A DNA stretch of 64,000 nt from Clostridium zeae (GTDB lineage: Bacteria; Bacillota; Clostridia; Clostridiales; Clostridiaceae). The notes under the pieces were generated by a model, which searched no databases, was not told the origin of the DNA, and saw only the letters and a program-made list of their open reading frames with translations. Both the position numbers and the translations under genes were made by a program. Numbering within the stretch: position 1 is the stretch's first letter; each line of letters starts with the position of its first letter. Positions 51,755-60,729 of the stretch are shown here, piece after piece. Location of the stretch: assembly GCF_017312485.1 (NCBI RefSeq), contig NZ_BMBA01000001.1:1812396-1876395 (forward strand), written 5' to 3'.

Positions 51755-52672
51755 CTACTTTCTCATCTTAGGGTCTAAGGCATCTCTTAAACCATCGCCA
51801 AGCATATTAAACGCAAAAACTGTTATACAAATTGCTAAAGAAGGAATTAATAATTGTGATGGATGAGTTCTCATCATTTCAACTGCCTCTGAAGCTAGAG
51901 TACCCCATGATGCTTTAGGTGCAGATATACCTACCCCTACAAAGCTAAGGAATGATTCAGTAAAAATAGCTTCTGGAATTGCTAAAGTCAATGTTACTAT
52001 TATCGAACCCATACTATTTGGTATAAGATGTCTAAATATTATTGCAAACGGCTTAACTCCAAGTGTTTTAGCTGCAAGTACAAATTCTTGTTCTTTTAAA
52101 GTTAAGATTTGTCCTCTAACTATTCTTGCCATTGTTGTCCACATTGAGATAGTCATGGCAATAATTATACCCTTTATATCTCTTGAACCTAAAGCAACAC
52201 TTATAAGTATTACATATATAAGCATAGGTATTGAGTTTAGTATGTCTACTATTCTCATCATTATCATATCTACCCAGCCACCAAAGTATCCTGATACACC
52301 ACCGTATATTATTCCTATTAACACGTTTAGAGCACTTGCTACAAAAGCAACTGTAAGAGAAATTCTAGCTCCATATGCTACTCTAGTGAAAATATCTCTT
52401 CCGAACTTATCAGTTCCGAAAATGTGAGCTGCACTTGGTCCTTTATTAGCTATGCTAAAATCCTGTGTAGAATAATCATAGTGTGAAAACATCGGAATAA
52501 AAATAGCTGCCAAAGTCATAAGTATAATAACACCTAGTCCTAATAAGGCTAACTTATTTTGCTTAAGTCTTCTCCAAGCATCTTGCAAATATGTCATAGA
52601 AGGTCTTGCGACACCTTCTTTATCTTTCTCATTATCTGGAACTAATTCAAATAGATCCTTTGTAAATTCCAT
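51755..52672 (-). CDS. oppC: oligopeptide ABC transporter permease OppC
   Basis: A 305-residue membrane protein with about six helices, an N-terminal OppC-specific extension, and the permease EAA loop EFVLAAKTLGVKPFAIIFRHLIPN (in part) near residue 195-220. Forms the channel with OppB. Begins 15 bases after oppB. Confidence 0.95.
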   Translation of the reverse strand: MEFTKDLFELVPDNEKDKEGVARPSMTYLQDAWRRLKQNKLALLGLGVIILMTLAAIFIPMFSHYDYSTQDFSIANKGPSAAHIFGTDKFGRDIFTRVAYGARISLTVAFVASALNVLIGIIYGGVSGYFGGWVDMIMMRIVDILNSIPMLIYVILISVALGSRDIKGIIIAMTISMWTTMARIVRGQILTLKEQEFVLAAKTLGVKPFAIIFRHLIPNSMGSIIVTLTLAIPEAIFTESFLSFVGVGISAPKASWGTLASEAVEMMRTHPSQLLIPSLAICITVFAFNMLGDGLRDALDPKMRK

Positions 52673-52687
52673 TATTCCACGCCTCCA

Positions 52688-53611
52688 CTAATCTTGTATT
52701 TTAATTCTAGGATCTACAAATCCATATAAAATATCAACAACTAAATTACATACTACTAGGAATGCACAATAGAAAATTGTTAATCCCATTATTTCAGTGT
52801 AATCTCTATTACTAATACTTGTAACAAATTCTCTTCCTAGTCCAGGAATACCGAAAATAGATTCAACTACAAAGCTTCCTGTAAGTACTGACGCTAAAAG
52901 TGGTCCTACATAAGTAATTATTGGAATAAGCGAATTTCTAAGCGCATGTTTAACTATTACAACTCTTTGTGGTAATCCCTTTGCTTTTGCAACTCTTATA
53001 AAATCTTGTCTTAGAACTTCAACTAAGCTTGATCTTGATAATCTAGATACGAAAGCCATTGAGTAACCACCTAATGCTATAGTAGGTAAAACATATGAAG
53101 ACGCTGTCTTCAAGCCTATTGCTGGAAATAATTTTAATTGTATTGCAAAAACATAAGTTAACAAAGTAGCCATTACAAAGCTTGGCACTGTTACACCTAT
53201 AGTTGATACAACCATTGCAGCTCTATCCTGCCACTTGTTTTCCTTTAATGCTGAAAGTATACCTAGTAGTACTCCGAATATTAATGAAAATATAACTGAG
53301 GCTAATCCTAATCTTGCTGAAACCGGGAAAAACTTCTTGATGATATCATTAACAGTTGTTCCTTCATACATCATGGAAGGTCCTAAATCACCTTTTGTTA
53401 CAATACTACTAACATATGTAGTGTATTGTTGAGACATAGGTTTATCTAACCCAAACTTCTTATTTAAGTTCTCAAGTATAGATGGTGGTAATTTTTTTTC
53501 TCCAGTAAATGGTCCCCCTGGTATTGCTCTGATTAAAAAGAAAGTTGCTGTTATTACTATAAATATAGTAAGTAAACTTATCACAATTCTCTTTAATGTG
53601 TATTTAAACAT
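52688..53611 (-). CDS. oppB: oligopeptide ABC transporter permease OppB
   Basis: A 307-residue membrane permease, about six helices, with the EAA loop DFIRVAKAKGLPQRVVIVKHALRN (in part) near 200-222 and the characteristic N-terminal MFKYTLKRIVISLLTIF. First gene of oppBCDFA. The start has AGGGGGAC about eight bases upstream. The upstream gap of about 650 bases to a terminator may contain the operon promoter, which was not clearly recognised. Confidence 0.95.
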   Translation of the reverse strand: MFKYTLKRIVISLLTIFIVITATFFLIRAIPGGPFTGEKKLPPSILENLNKKFGLDKPMSQQYTTYVSSIVTKGDLGPSMMYEGTTVNDIIKKFFPVSARLGLASVIFSLIFGVLLGILSALKENKWQDRAAMVVSTIGVTVPSFVMATLLTYVFAIQLKLFPAIGLKTASSYVLPTIALGGYSMAFVSRLSRSSLVEVLRQDFIRVAKAKGLPQRVVIVKHALRNSLIPIITYVGPLLASVLTGSFVVESIFGIPGLGREFVTSISNRDYTEIMGLTIFYCAFLVVCNLVVDILYGFVDPRIKIQD

Positions 53612-54262
53612 TTTTTAAGTCCCCCTTTAAATATGTTTACAAATGCTAATTTCTAACTAAATCTCTATTATGTGCTAAAATTCTACTCTTTCAATACAAA
53701 TAATTAACTATTATTTTGTATCACTTGTCCCCCCGACTAACATCTCCTCGTTCCTTGTTATTTTTCTTAAGTTTATATAAAAAATTATAGTTACAAATTA
53801 TCATTTTGTAAATAGTTTTTTGAATTTATTATTAAATGTTAATTTTGGCATGTATTTTTTTATTCTTTTACTATAAGCTATCTAATTTTACAGTAAGTAA
53901 ACATTTTCAAAGGCAATTTTTTTCCAATTTTATAATTTATATCAGCTACCAAGTAATTAAATTTGCTAGATTTACACCAAATTTATTAAACTGATAATTA
54001 ATTAGTATATAAATTTAAAATTAACAATTTTTATTTTTATGATATATTTATTAATTCCATCGCGAGAACTTTATCCATATAATGGATTAAAATTAGTACA
54101 AACATCAAAGAATTTGTTTATCGCTAAAAAATTTATAACATAAATTTATTTAAATTAAAATAATTGCTTAAACATTTCAATTATATGTATTTATCTTTTT
54201 CACTTTATTTATTTGTAATTTATAAGTTTTTCATAATTTATCTTTACTCAAAACAAAAAAAA
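53612..54262. other. AT-rich leader region of the opp operon
   Basis: About 650 bases upstream of oppB with no convincing gene, T-box motif, or consensus promoter. It must contain the operon promoter and a long leader or be non-transcribed in part. Poly-A/T tracts dominate. Confidence 0.5.
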
Positions 54263-54309
54263 GATAAATTGCCAAATTGATAAAAGCAACTTCAATCTGG
54301 TAATTCATC
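54263..54309 (-). terminator. orphan Rho-independent terminator between tRNA-Trp and opp
   Basis: An 18-bp stem (54263-54280 with 54292-54309; 15 Watson-Crick pairs, two G-U, one mismatch on the minus strand), 11-nt loop, followed by eight T on the minus strand. No gene is annotated between it and the tRNA-Trp terminator at 54421-54452, so it may back up that terminator or end a small RNA made from about 54310-54420. Confidence 0.75.
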
Positions 54310-54420
54310 TGTATATTAGGGTGTATTCACACTTATCCACATAATTTTCTATTTAAATAACAGCTATCTTTTGAGTTAAATTATATCTTAAATAATTAAA
54401 ATCTTTTATAAATACATAAA

Positions 54421-54452
54421 AAGACTAGTAGAAAACTAATTCTACTAGTCTT
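54421..54452 (-). terminator. terminator of tRNA-Trp copy 2
   Basis: AAGACTAGTAGAA (54421-54433) / TTCTACTAGTCTT (54440-54452), 13-bp perfect stem; the minus strand ends in TTTTTATG. It begins two bases after the encoded CCA. Confidence 0.85.
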
Positions 54453-54453
54453 T

Positions 54454-54529
54454 TGGCAGGGGCAATAGGGATCGAACCCATAACCTACGGTTTTGGAGAC
54501 CGCCACTCTACCAGTTGAGCTATACCCCT
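54454..54529 (-). tRNA. tRNA-Trp (anticodon CCA), copy 2
   Basis: A 76-nt cloverleaf with encoded CCA. Identical to copy 1 except for the outermost T-stem pair, which is A-T here and G-C in copy 1. All stems pair and the anticodon is CCA. Confidence 0.97.
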
Positions 54530-54705
54530 TCGAACAAATATGATTATATAACATTCTTTAAGATAACGCAACATTTTTTTGTACTTATTTTTATAGATTA
54601 ACTACTTTATTATTAAATTTATATTTGGTGATGTTAAAACACCATATTTATATTAAGTAATATTATTACAATAAATATATTTTTAATAATATTCATAAAT
54701 ATTTA

Positions 54706-54752
54706 AAAGGTATCTTATAATAATTCATTTATATTATACGATACCTTTTAAG
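54706..54752 (-). terminator. terminator-like hairpin after the AcuB-like gene
   Basis: AAAAGGTATC / GATACCTTTT stem with a long AT loop. It lies about 110 bases past the 54864 stop codon in the 54530-54863 gap, which otherwise holds only an imperfect ATTTGGTG/CACCATAT hairpin near 54628. Confidence 0.55.
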
Positions 54753-54863
54753 AATCAGTTATCTTTAATTTTTTGATTTATACTATTAATTTATTTAAGA
54801 TTCTATACTGTACTCTCAAGAGCCGTAAATTTAGATTTAATATCAGAAGAAGTAAATCATTTA

Positions 54864-55484
54864 CTAAACTACTTTAAACCCAGCAGCCTTAACTTTATCT
54901 TTAATTATATCTAAATTCTTAGTCTTCATTCTTACAACTATCTCTCTTACATCTGTAACACTTTTTGGATCTATTACAACAAAACTGACTATATCAGCTT
55001 GATTTTCTGTAAGTATCTTTGATAACCTTGATATTTGTCCTGGTACGTCATAAGCAGTTACTGCCATTCTCTCACCTTTGTTAAGTCCAAATACGTTAGT
55101 ATATTGTTCAAACACCGCATGATGAGTTAAAATCCCTACAAATTTATCAAACTCATCAACTACTGCAACAAAGGAAACATGAGTTTCTTCTAGTAAGCCT
55201 ACTGCTTTTTCAACTTCTTCATAAAGATTTATCTTAGGTATGCTTTTTCTTAATAGGTGAGATACTGAAAAATCCTCCAATAAACTCTTCTTATCAGCAC
55301 CTTTCTCAAAATAAAACTTATAAATAATATCTTGTGCTATTGAACCCTTAAAGTATTCTCCATCAACAACAGGAATTGATAAAAACTTGTTTTGGTCCAT
55401 TATCTCTAAGGCTCTTCCTATTGTTGTATCAGATGTGACTGTTATTAAATCTTTTTTTGGCAATATTATAGTTTTTACTAGCAT
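54864..55484 (-). CDS. AcuB-like protein: CBS pair plus ACT-like domain
   Basis: A 206-residue cytosolic protein. Two CBS motifs (about 10-65 and 75-130, e.g. ALEIMDQNKFLSIPVVDGEY, VSFVAVVDEFDKFVGILTHHAV in part) are followed by an ACT-like C-terminal domain (about 138-206, VTAYDVPGQISRLSKILTENQADIVSFVV in part). This matches AcuB of Bacillus in length and order. CBS pairs sense adenylates; the output is unknown, and no acuA/acuC neighbours are present. Monocistronic. Confidence 0.82.
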   Translation of the reverse strand: MLVKTIILPKKDLITVTSDTTIGRALEIMDQNKFLSIPVVDGEYFKGSIAQDIIYKFYFEKGADKKSLLEDFSVSHLLRKSIPKINLYEEVEKAVGLLEETHVSFVAVVDEFDKFVGILTHHAVFEQYTNVFGLNKGERMAVTAYDVPGQISRLSKILTENQADIVSFVVIDPKSVTDVREIVVRMKTKNLDIIKDKVKAAGFKVV

Positions 55485-55764
55485 AGTCTCTCCCCCTCGA
55501 TTTCCTTATATATATATTATAAGCCATTTATTATGGTAATTATATATTATTTTTTAAAATTATCCAATAATTAAAAAAATTCTTTCATTTTATTATATAA
55601 TGCCATGTTTTATATATAATACGTAAAATTTAGCATTATTTATTGAAAAAGCACTAGTCAAATTCACTAATAACTTTATATGCTTTACTATTATTCTTCT
55701 CAAATTATAAAAAATTCATAACTGTCATATAAATAATACTTGTTCAATAACAGCCAATAAAAAA
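55485..55764. other. AT-rich gap upstream of the AcuB-like gene
   Basis: Nothing beyond the promoter region of the 54864 gene and the terminator of the 55787 gene was recognised here. Confidence 0.5.
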
Positions 55765-55796
55765 AGCTATAAGTATATAAAAATACTTATAACTTT
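55765..55796 (-). terminator. terminator of the 55787 gene
   Basis: AGCTATAAGTAT / ATACTTATAACT, 11 of 12 pairs, short A loop; the minus strand runs into TTTTTTTATTGG. Confidence 0.8.
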
Positions 55797-56710
55797 TTAT
55801 TTAATCCCTTAAATTTCAAACTTATATTTTCTAAATAATATCTATATTGATCATCATATTCAGGTATTTTAATCTGCATTTGATAATAGGAGGTTCCGTT
55901 TATCTTACTACTAAACTCATTAAATTTTGCTTGATCGCTATATAATATTAAAGTTTTACTTGCTGATTCACCAAGCATCTTTTTATAATCCTCAATTTTA
56001 GTTAAATCAGTGAGTTTTATAACATCGATACCTAAATACTTTGTAAGATAATCTAAGTCTTCATCTGTTGTATATATAGTATATCCACTTAGAACATTTA
56101 CGGTATCCTTAACATCTTTACTCTCTTTATCTAGTTCTGATATCATCTCATCATAATTATCTTCATAAAAATCCCTGTTTTTCGGGTCTTTATCTTGAAT
56201 TGAACTTTTTATGTTATAAAGCATAATTTTATATTCGTCAGGACTTAACCAATAATAAGGATTTATTTTTATATCGTACCCAGCTATGGTTTGAGACTTT
56301 ATATAATTCAACGTCTTAGTTCCTCTAGAAAGATTAACTATACCTACTTTTCCTTTTTTTAGCCCATTTATAAAATCATTTATCCAAGGCTCAGAACTAG
56401 ATCCCATATATAAAAGTAGATCATATTTTGAAACATTATCCAAAGAATCATTTGTAAACTTAAAGTTCATACTATCAAAATTATTGTTAAACATATATGT
56501 TACATTATGTTTATCTTTTACAAGTTGTTTAGTTGCAGAATAAATAAATTTATTTGTAGTTATTATATTTAAATATGTATCTCTTTGTTCTACATCATCA
56601 TTTATTGTATTAACTACCTTTGGCCTATAATACGTACTTATAAATATGAAAAAAATTATATTGATACCTATCAATACAAAAGTGAACTTTTTCATATCAA
56701 ATCTTTTCAT
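55787..56710 (-). CDS. ZnuA-like protein lacking metal ligands, membrane anchored
   Basis: A 307-residue protein with an uncleaved-looking N-terminal membrane segment (about 9-26) and no lipobox. The body follows the cluster A-I metal-binding-protein layout, with PYYWLSPDEY (151-160) aligned to the PHxWLxP motif, so the second metal His is Tyr153. The first ligand region reads MNFKFTND and the third TIYTTDED, so no expected His remains. It is probably a divergent, non-metal-binding member. No transporter partner genes are adjacent. Distinct from the intact homolog at 40727. Confidence 0.72.
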   Translation of the reverse strand: MKRFDMKKFTFVLIGINIIFFIFISTYYRPKVVNTINDDVEQRDTYLNIITTNKFIYSATKQLVKDKHNVTYMFNNNFDSMNFKFTNDSLDNVSKYDLLLYMGSSSEPWINDFINGLKKGKVGIVNLSRGTKTLNYIKSQTIAGYDIKINPYYWLSPDEYKIMLYNIKSSIQDKDPKNRDFYEDNYDEMISELDKESKDVKDTVNVLSGYTIYTTDEDLDYLTKYLGIDVIKLTDLTKIEDYKKMLGESASKTLILYSDQAKFNEFSSKINGTSYYQMQIKIPEYDDQYRYYLENISLKFKGLNKKL

Positions 56711-56850
56711 TACGCCACCTCGCTTTTATCTATTCTTTATTTTATATCTAATTTAATATAAATTCAAATATTAATGTTACTTTCTTAATGACATTATTGT
56801 CAAATTATGATAAAATAATATTCGACATTTTTCTTAACGAGGTAAGCATT

Positions 56851-58086
56851 ATGCAAGTTTCAATCGATACTATAATACCTGCTTTATCAATAACAGTATC
56901 TCTAGCGGAGAAGTCCGTTGAAAAGGTTGTTAGAGAAAATTTAAATGGGGTAACAATCCAAGACATCGTATTTGATGATTATACATATCATTCAAAACGA
57001 GCTGCATATATAGCTTTAGAACTTGGAAATGCCTTGCAGCTAGATGAAGATACTTATAAAGATCTATATATGTGTTCATTGTTACATGACATAGGCTATG
57101 GAAATGTATTATATAAAAATTATTCAGTTGACGAAATAATTAGTATTCATTGTCTAGAAGGTTCAAATATCGTAAAACATATCCCAAAGATATGTTACCT
57201 TTCAGACGCAATACTTTATCATCACGAGCACTGGGACGGAAATGGAGTGTTTCAAAAAAAAGAAAATGAGATACCTATAATTAGTCAGATACTTAGAATG
57301 AGTGATATAATAGACTCAGAGTACAATACCCACGCTCCATATTTTGAACAAAAAGACAAAATTAAAGGCTTAATTTTAGATAATGTTAACAGGATTTTTT
57401 CACAGGATATCTATGGAGCCTTTCTTAAAATTAGTTCTGCTGATGAATTTTGGTTAAACCTTGAAAACAATAGATATCTAGATTTGGTCTTACATCACCT
57501 TATTCCACCTATAGATATAAAACTAAACATGCAAGAATTGATAAACATAGGTGAAATATTTGCTGATATGATAGATGCTAAAAGTGAATTTACTGCTAGG
57601 CATTCACGTGGTATTGCTGAACTCGCATATATGGTTTCTAAGCATATTGGTTATGATGATGAAAAATGCTTAAAAATGAAGCTTGCTGGGCTTTTTCACG
57701 ATATTGGGAAGCTTGCTATACCATCAAAAATTTTAGACAAAAATGGCCCATTAGATGGGGATGAATTTTCAAGAATAAAATCTCATGCTTATTTTACTAG
57801 ATTAATATTAGATTCAATGGATGGTATAGAGGAAATAAGTAATTGGGCTTCTAATCACCACGAAAAACTAAACGGAAATGGATATCCTAGAGGGATAAGT
57901 GGAGATTTACTATCTGAAGAATGTAGGGTCATGGCAGTTTGCGATATATATCAAGCTCTTACTGAAGACAGGCCTTACCGTAAAGGAATGAATAACGATA
58001 TGGCATTTTGCATCCTTGATACCATGGTTGAAGATGGCTCAATTTGCAAGATTGCAGTAGAAAATTTAAAAAATGCTCTTGGGTAA
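56851..58086 (+). CDS. tandem HD / HD-GYP phosphodiesterase
   Basis: A 411-residue protein from ATG 56851 (GAGGT upstream; an in-frame ATG at 56788 lacks a site). The N-terminal HD domain keeps HD79-80 and HHEHWDGNG (124-132) but has no GYP motif. The C-terminal domain is a canonical HD-GYP with HD near 283 and HHEKLNGNGYP (about 336-346). HD-GYP enzymes hydrolyse cyclic di-GMP (or related dinucleotides). No receiver domain, so the input is unknown. Not linked to neighbours; a terminator follows directly. Confidence 0.9.
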   Translation: MQVSIDTIIPALSITVSLAEKSVEKVVRENLNGVTIQDIVFDDYTYHSKRAAYIALELGNALQLDEDTYKDLYMCSLLHDIGYGNVLYKNYSVDEIISIHCLEGSNIVKHIPKICYLSDAILYHHEHWDGNGVFQKKENEIPIISQILRMSDIIDSEYNTHAPYFEQKDKIKGLILDNVNRIFSQDIYGAFLKISSADEFWLNLENNRYLDLVLHHLIPPIDIKLNMQELINIGEIFADMIDAKSEFTARHSRGIAELAYMVSKHIGYDDEKCLKMKLAGLFHDIGKLAIPSKILDKNGPLDGDEFSRIKSHAYFTRLILDSMDGIEEISNWASNHHEKLNGNGYPRGISGDLLSEECRVMAVCDIYQALTEDRPYRKGMNNDMAFCILDTMVEDGSICKIAVENLKNALG

Positions 58087-58108
58087 TCGTTAGATTACCT
58101 TTTCTTTT
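58082..58108 (+). terminator. terminator overlapping the HD-GYP stop codon
   Basis: GGTAATC (58082-58088) / GATTACC (58093-58099), 7-bp stem, 4-nt loop, then TTTTCTTTTT. The stop codon lies in the left arm. Confidence 0.85.
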
Positions 58109-58167
58109 TATAAATTATTGGTTAGAATAATAAAAGTAAAAGGTTTTATTCTCGAAAGGAGATTATT

Positions 58168-58629
58168 ATGGAATTTATAATTAATTCTGTTGATAATACT
58201 ATTGAGCTAGGGAGAAAAATAGGTTCTATGTGTAATCCTGGTGATATTTTTTGTCTTACAGGCGATTTAGGTACAGGTAAGACTCATATAACTAAAGGTA
58301 TCGCTGAAGGTCTTAATGTTCAAGAACACATAACTAGTCCTACTTTTAATATCGTTAATGAATATCATAGCGGTAGATTATCTTTATTCCATTTTGATGT
58401 ATATAGAGTATCTGATCCTGATGAAATATATGAAATAGGCTTTGATGAATATATATTTGGAAATGGAGTAAGTGTTATAGAATGGGCTAATTACATAGAA
58501 GAGCTTATACCTGATCAATTTGTTCATATAAAGCTCTCTAAACTTCCTGAAAAGGAAGAGAATTTAAGAAAAGTAACAATAAAATATTTTGGAAATAGAT
58601 ATGATTATCTTAAGGAGTTAAGTATATGA
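58168..58629 (+). CDS. tsaE: tRNA threonylcarbamoyladenosine biosynthesis ATPase TsaE
   Basis: A 153-residue P-loop protein: Walker A TGDLGTGKTH (31-40), TSPTFNIVNEY switch and VIEWANYIEELIP near the end. TsaE is the ATPase that works with TsaB-TsaD to make t6A37 on ANN-decoding tRNAs. First gene of the tsaE-tsaB-rimI operon, with AAAGGAG upstream; it overlaps tsaB by four bases (ATGA). Confidence 0.96.
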   Translation: MEFIINSVDNTIELGRKIGSMCNPGDIFCLTGDLGTGKTHITKGIAEGLNVQEHITSPTFNIVNEYHSGRLSLFHFDVYRVSDPDEIYEIGFDEYIFGNGVSVIEWANYIEELIPDQFVHIKLSKLPEKEENLRKVTIKYFGNRYDYLKELSI

Positions 58630-59327
58630 TAGTTCTTTCAGTAGATTCATCTTCAAGCAGTGCTACTGTAGCTCTGGTTTCAAGTAGTTCAGTAGTGAGT
58701 GAAATAAATATCACGGATAAAAAACAGCATTCTGAAATACTTATGACTATGATTGATTCAATACTAAAGCTTAGTAACTTAAGCATCAATGATATTGATG
58801 GATATGTAGTTTCTAAAGGACCTGGTTCTTTTACTGGACTTAGAATAGGTATGGCAACCATTAAAGGGCTGAGTTTAGGAAGTAAAAAACCTACAATATC
58901 TATTTCTAATCTAGATGGACTTGCATATAATGTAATTACTCATAATGGAATAATATGCCCGATTATGGATGCTTTAAGAGGAAACGTATATACTGCTTTA
59001 TATAAAAATGTTTCAGGAAAGTTAGAAAGATTGACTGATTACATGATTCTTTCCATTGATGAGCTTATAAATAGATTTAAAGAAGAATCTGATTCTGTAC
59101 TCTTTGTAGGAGACGGAACTGAGAAGCATCTTGAAACTTTAAAATCAGCTCTTACCAATGCTGTATTTTCACCTCATCATCTTAATTATGCTAGGGCTTC
59201 TACTTTAGGATTATTAGGAATAAATTTACTAGAGCAAGGTATTTGTGATGAAAAAGACACCGCTCCTTTTTATCTTAGAAAATCACAAGCCGAAAGAGAA
59301 TATGATAAAAAAATGGGGTTAGATTAA
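58626..59327 (+). CDS. tsaB: t6A biosynthesis protein TsaB
   Basis: A 233-residue ASKHA-fold protein with the N-terminal LSVDSSSSSATVAL and the family signature GYVVSKGPGSFTGLRIGMATIKGL (in part). TsaB scaffolds TsaD and TsaE. Overlaps tsaE at the start and rimI at the end (TAATG), so the three are translationally coupled. Homologs in clostridia are usually this length. Confidence 0.95.
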   Translation: MIVLSVDSSSSSATVALVSSSSVVSEINITDKKQHSEILMTMIDSILKLSNLSINDIDGYVVSKGPGSFTGLRIGMATIKGLSLGSKKPTISISNLDGLAYNVITHNGIICPIMDALRGNVYTALYKNVSGKLERLTDYMILSIDELINRFKEESDSVLFVGDGTEKHLETLKSALTNAVFSPHHLNYARASTLGLLGINLLEQGICDEKDTAPFYLRKSQAEREYDKKMGLD

Positions 59328-59767
59328 TGGATACAAATATAGAATCTATGAATATAGACGATATTGATTCTGTTTTGGAAATTAGCAAACTTTCTTTTCC
59401 ACATCCTTGGAGTCGCAGGTCCTTTGAGCAGGAATTAGAAAATAGCTTTGCAACATATCTTGTTGCGAAACTTGATGACCAAGTAATTGGTTATGGTGGA
59501 ATGTGGATAATAATCGATGAAGGCCACATAACTAATATAGCAGTTCACCCTGATTATAGAAATCAAGGTGTTGGAGATGAGATATTACATAAGATGATAA
59601 CTACATGCAATGAAAAAAAAGTAATAGCTATGACTTTAGAGGTAAGAGTATCCAACATAGCCGCTCAAAAACTTTATTCAAAATATGGTTTTGTCGAAGA
59701 AGGTATAAGAAAGAAATACTATGAAGATAATGGCGAAGATGCTCTTCTTATGTGGAAAAGATGGTAA
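59327..59767 (+). CDS. rimI: ribosomal-protein-alanine N-acetyltransferase RimI
   Basis: A 146-residue GNAT acetyltransferase: motif A HPDYRNQGVGDEIL (acetyl-CoA pyrophosphate loop Q/RxxGxG/A), and the C-terminal LYSKYGFVEEGIRKKYY. RimI acetylates the N-terminus of ribosomal protein bS18 in E. coli. Location after tsaEB is the standard Firmicute order. Confidence 0.93.
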   Translation: MDTNIESMNIDDIDSVLEISKLSFPHPWSRRSFEQELENSFATYLVAKLDDQVIGYGGMWIIIDEGHITNIAVHPDYRNQGVGDEILHKMITTCNEKKVIAMTLEVRVSNIAAQKLYSKYGFVEEGIRKKYYEDNGEDALLMWKRW

Positions 59768-59808
59768 TAAAAAAATCGCTAAGCTGACTTTTTTCTACAA
59801 TAATGAAA

Positions 59809-59850
59809 GACCTATAATTAATGAAAAATATTAATTATAGGTCCTATTTT
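59809..59850. terminator. bidirectional terminator between rimI and korB
   Basis: GACCTATAATTAAT (59809-59822) / ATTAATTATAGGTC (59830-59843), 14-bp perfect stem, 7-nt loop, T-rich on the plus strand (CTATTTTTTAT). Serves the convergent tsa-rimI and korAB transcripts. Confidence 0.85.
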
Positions 59851-59862
59851 TTATATCTTATA

Positions 59863-60726
59863 TTACATAAATTCTTCTACAAACTTTTCCCCATCTAAAG
59901 GAGTCCATTTTCTATCAACCATTACCTTCCCTGCACTTAGTACTGGGTGTAGATCATGAAATGTAGGTTTACCTTCTTCCTTATAAAGTATTCCTAAAGG
60001 TATCCCTCCATCTCCAAACTCCATAGCTTTAATTATTGCTGCACCTTTATCACTTGAATCATAGTTTTCATCCAAATAATAAACCCTATCCTTATACCAC
60101 TTAAAAGTATTTATTTTATTAAAGCTTACACAAGGCTGCATTATATCAATTAGTGCATATCCCTTGTGATTTACAGCTGCCTTAATCATACTCTTTAAGT
60201 GTTCCTTATCTCCTGAAAAACTTCTTGCAACAAAAGTAGCACCAGCTGAAATTGCCAAAGCTAGAGGATTTAACGGTTCAGATATCACTCCTTCAAACTG
60301 CATAGAAGTTTTTTGCCCTCTTGCAGTTGTTGGAGATCCTTGCCCCTTTGTAAGACCATATATCTGATTATCATGAACCAACTGAACAAAATCTAGGTTT
60401 CTTCTTATATTATGAACAAAGTGATTTCCACCTTCTCCATAGGCATCTCCATCACCAGAAGTAACTATAACTTTTAACTCTGGATTAACCATTTTTATAG
60501 CTTGTGCTGGAGGAAGTGCTCTACCATGAAGCCCATTAAAGCCATTTGCCCTTATATAATGTGGTGTTTTCGCAGCTTGACCAATACCAGAAACCATCAT
60601 TAGTTTTTCTGGAGCTATATTAAGTTCAGCCACCGCTTCTTTTATACCATCAAGTATAGAAAAATTACCACAACCTGGGCACCATGTATTTTCATCATTA
60701 CTTTGATATAATTTTAATTCTAACAT
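59863..60726 (-). CDS. korB: 2-oxoacid:ferredoxin oxidoreductase, beta subunit
   Basis: A 287-residue thiamine-diphosphate-binding subunit: WCPGCGNFSILDG near the N-terminus (cluster-ligand Cys pair), GDGDAYGEGGNHF (ThDP/Mg motif GDGxxxxxGxNHF) and NQIYGLTKGQGSP. With the alpha/gamma protein encoded upstream it oxidatively decarboxylates a 2-oxoacid to acyl-CoA with ferredoxin; 2-oxoglutarate or a branched/aromatic keto acid is likely, not decidable here. Second gene of the operon, three bases after korA. Confidence 0.93.
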   Translation of the reverse strand: MLELKLYQSNDENTWCPGCGNFSILDGIKEAVAELNIAPEKLMMVSGIGQAAKTPHYIRANGFNGLHGRALPPAQAIKMVNPELKVIVTSGDGDAYGEGGNHFVHNIRRNLDFVQLVHDNQIYGLTKGQGSPTTARGQKTSMQFEGVISEPLNPLALAISAGATFVARSFSGDKEHLKSMIKAAVNHKGYALIDIMQPCVSFNKINTFKWYKDRVYYLDENYDSSDKGAAIIKAMEFGDGGIPLGILYKEEGKPTFHDLHPVLSAGKVMVDRKWTPLDGEKFVEEFM

Positions 60727-60729
60727 ATC

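Noticed and set aside
53612-54262. T-box or riboswitch in the long opp leader
   Set aside because: No T-box motif or other known aptamer consensus could be recognised despite the adjacent tRNA-Trp genes.
47730-54529. Integrated island bounded by tRNA-Trp direct repeats
   Set aside because: Both tRNAs are complete, there is no integrase, and the contents are a standard opp operon with host-like composition.
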